DNA of 64,000 nt from Paenibacillus sedimenti (lineage in GTDB: Bacteria; Bacillota; Bacilli; Paenibacillales; NBRC-103111): assembly GCF_014534655.1 (NCBI RefSeq), contig NZ_JACVVD010000015.1, forward strand, positions 1 through 64,000, in the 5' to 3' direction. Made by a program: the position numbers and the translations under genes. Shown piece after piece: positions 63,789 to 64,000 of this stretch. The first letter of the stretch is position 1. Every line of letters begins with the position of its first letter. The notes under the pieces were generated by a model. It was not told where the DNA came from, did not search any database, and saw nothing but the letters and a program-made list of their open reading frames with translations.

Positions 63789-64000
63789 ATGAAAGTGACT
63801 GCGCTTGAACGGGCAGGACAGAGTCTTATCATGTTCCTGCTGCTACTTATGTGCATTTCGATTCTTTACCCATTTCTGTATATGCTGGCGATCTCGCTCA
63901 ATACCGGGTCGGATGCCGCAAGAGGCGGCGTCTACCTCTGGCCGCGTTCGTTCACTTGGATCAATTACCAAATCGTTCTGGGTAACGAGGTCATTCGCCA
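63789..64000 (+). CDS. ABC sugar permease, LplC type, cut by the window end
   Basis: The first 70 codons of the partner permease: a first membrane helix (MFLLLLMCISILYPFLYMLA) and then the extracytoplasmic LWPRSFTWINYQIVL segment typical of LplC proteins. The ATG lies four bases after the LplB-type stop, so the two are translationally close. The 3' end is outside the window. Confidence 0.88.
   Translation, partial: MKVTALERAGQSLIMFLLLLMCISILYPFLYMLAISLNTGSDAARGGVYLWPRSFTWINYQIVLGNEVIR

Overview
The window looks like a Paenibacillus-type chromosome (Firmicutes). Ribosome binding sites are strong (GGAGG type), TTG and GTG starts are common, and intrinsic terminators are plentiful. There are four separate LplA/LplB/LplC-type carbohydrate ABC importers and several AraC-type regulators beside very large modular secreted enzymes. 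No rRNA, tRNA or CRISPR array was seen. The genus is inferred from gene content only.

Layout. 1-2.6 kb: a small unknown gene, an orphan P-loop kinase-like gene, and a 46-codon holin-like (type I) toxin with a GTG start. 2.8-8.7 kb: a c-di-GMP-I riboswitch with terminator ahead of a dead alginate-lyase-like gene, an intact GH9 enzyme, then fragments of a discoidin-like module, a copper-amine-oxidase-like module, an ArsR-type regulator and an ISL3 transposase. 8.8-11.3 kb (minus strand): a padR - BNR propeller - SDR operon. 11.7-13.1 kb: a broken GH43 gene and an intact, AT-rich GH43-like gene.

13.6-33.3 kb is a pectin locus. It holds a membrane-bound AraC-type sensor-regulator, two paralogous solute-binding lipoproteins around one permease pair, and two giant secreted pectinases. 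The first is PL1 pectate lyase + CE8 pectin methylesterase ending in a cohesin. The second is CE8 + dockerin + CE12-type acetylesterase + SLH-like repeats. Together they suggest surface demethylation, deacetylation and cleavage of pectin, with import of the products by the adjoining transporter.

34.6-54.3 kb holds a GH29 fucosidase with a complete importer, a minus-strand AraC regulator, a 2298-residue secreted protein whose N-terminal catalytic core I cannot assign, a second membrane AraC sensor, and another complete importer. Repeated promoter motifs link the fucosidase promoter to that of the 2298-residue protein, and the latter to the second importer. 54.4-61.8 kb: a cytoplasmic GH97-like enzyme, an alginate-lyase-family protein with a ricin-type lectin tail, a decayed membrane protein gene, a minus-strand GH28-like polygalacturonase, and an internally deleted copy of the GH97 gene. 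61.8-64 kb: an AraC regulator and the start of a fourth importer, cut by the window end.

None of the importers has its own ATPase gene here, which fits the shared MsmX-type ATPase known for this transporter class. The most interesting items are the neighbouring cohesin and dockerin enzymes, the unassigned core of the 2298-residue protein, the shared operator-like repeats, and the c-di-GMP riboswitch left upstream of a pseudogene.
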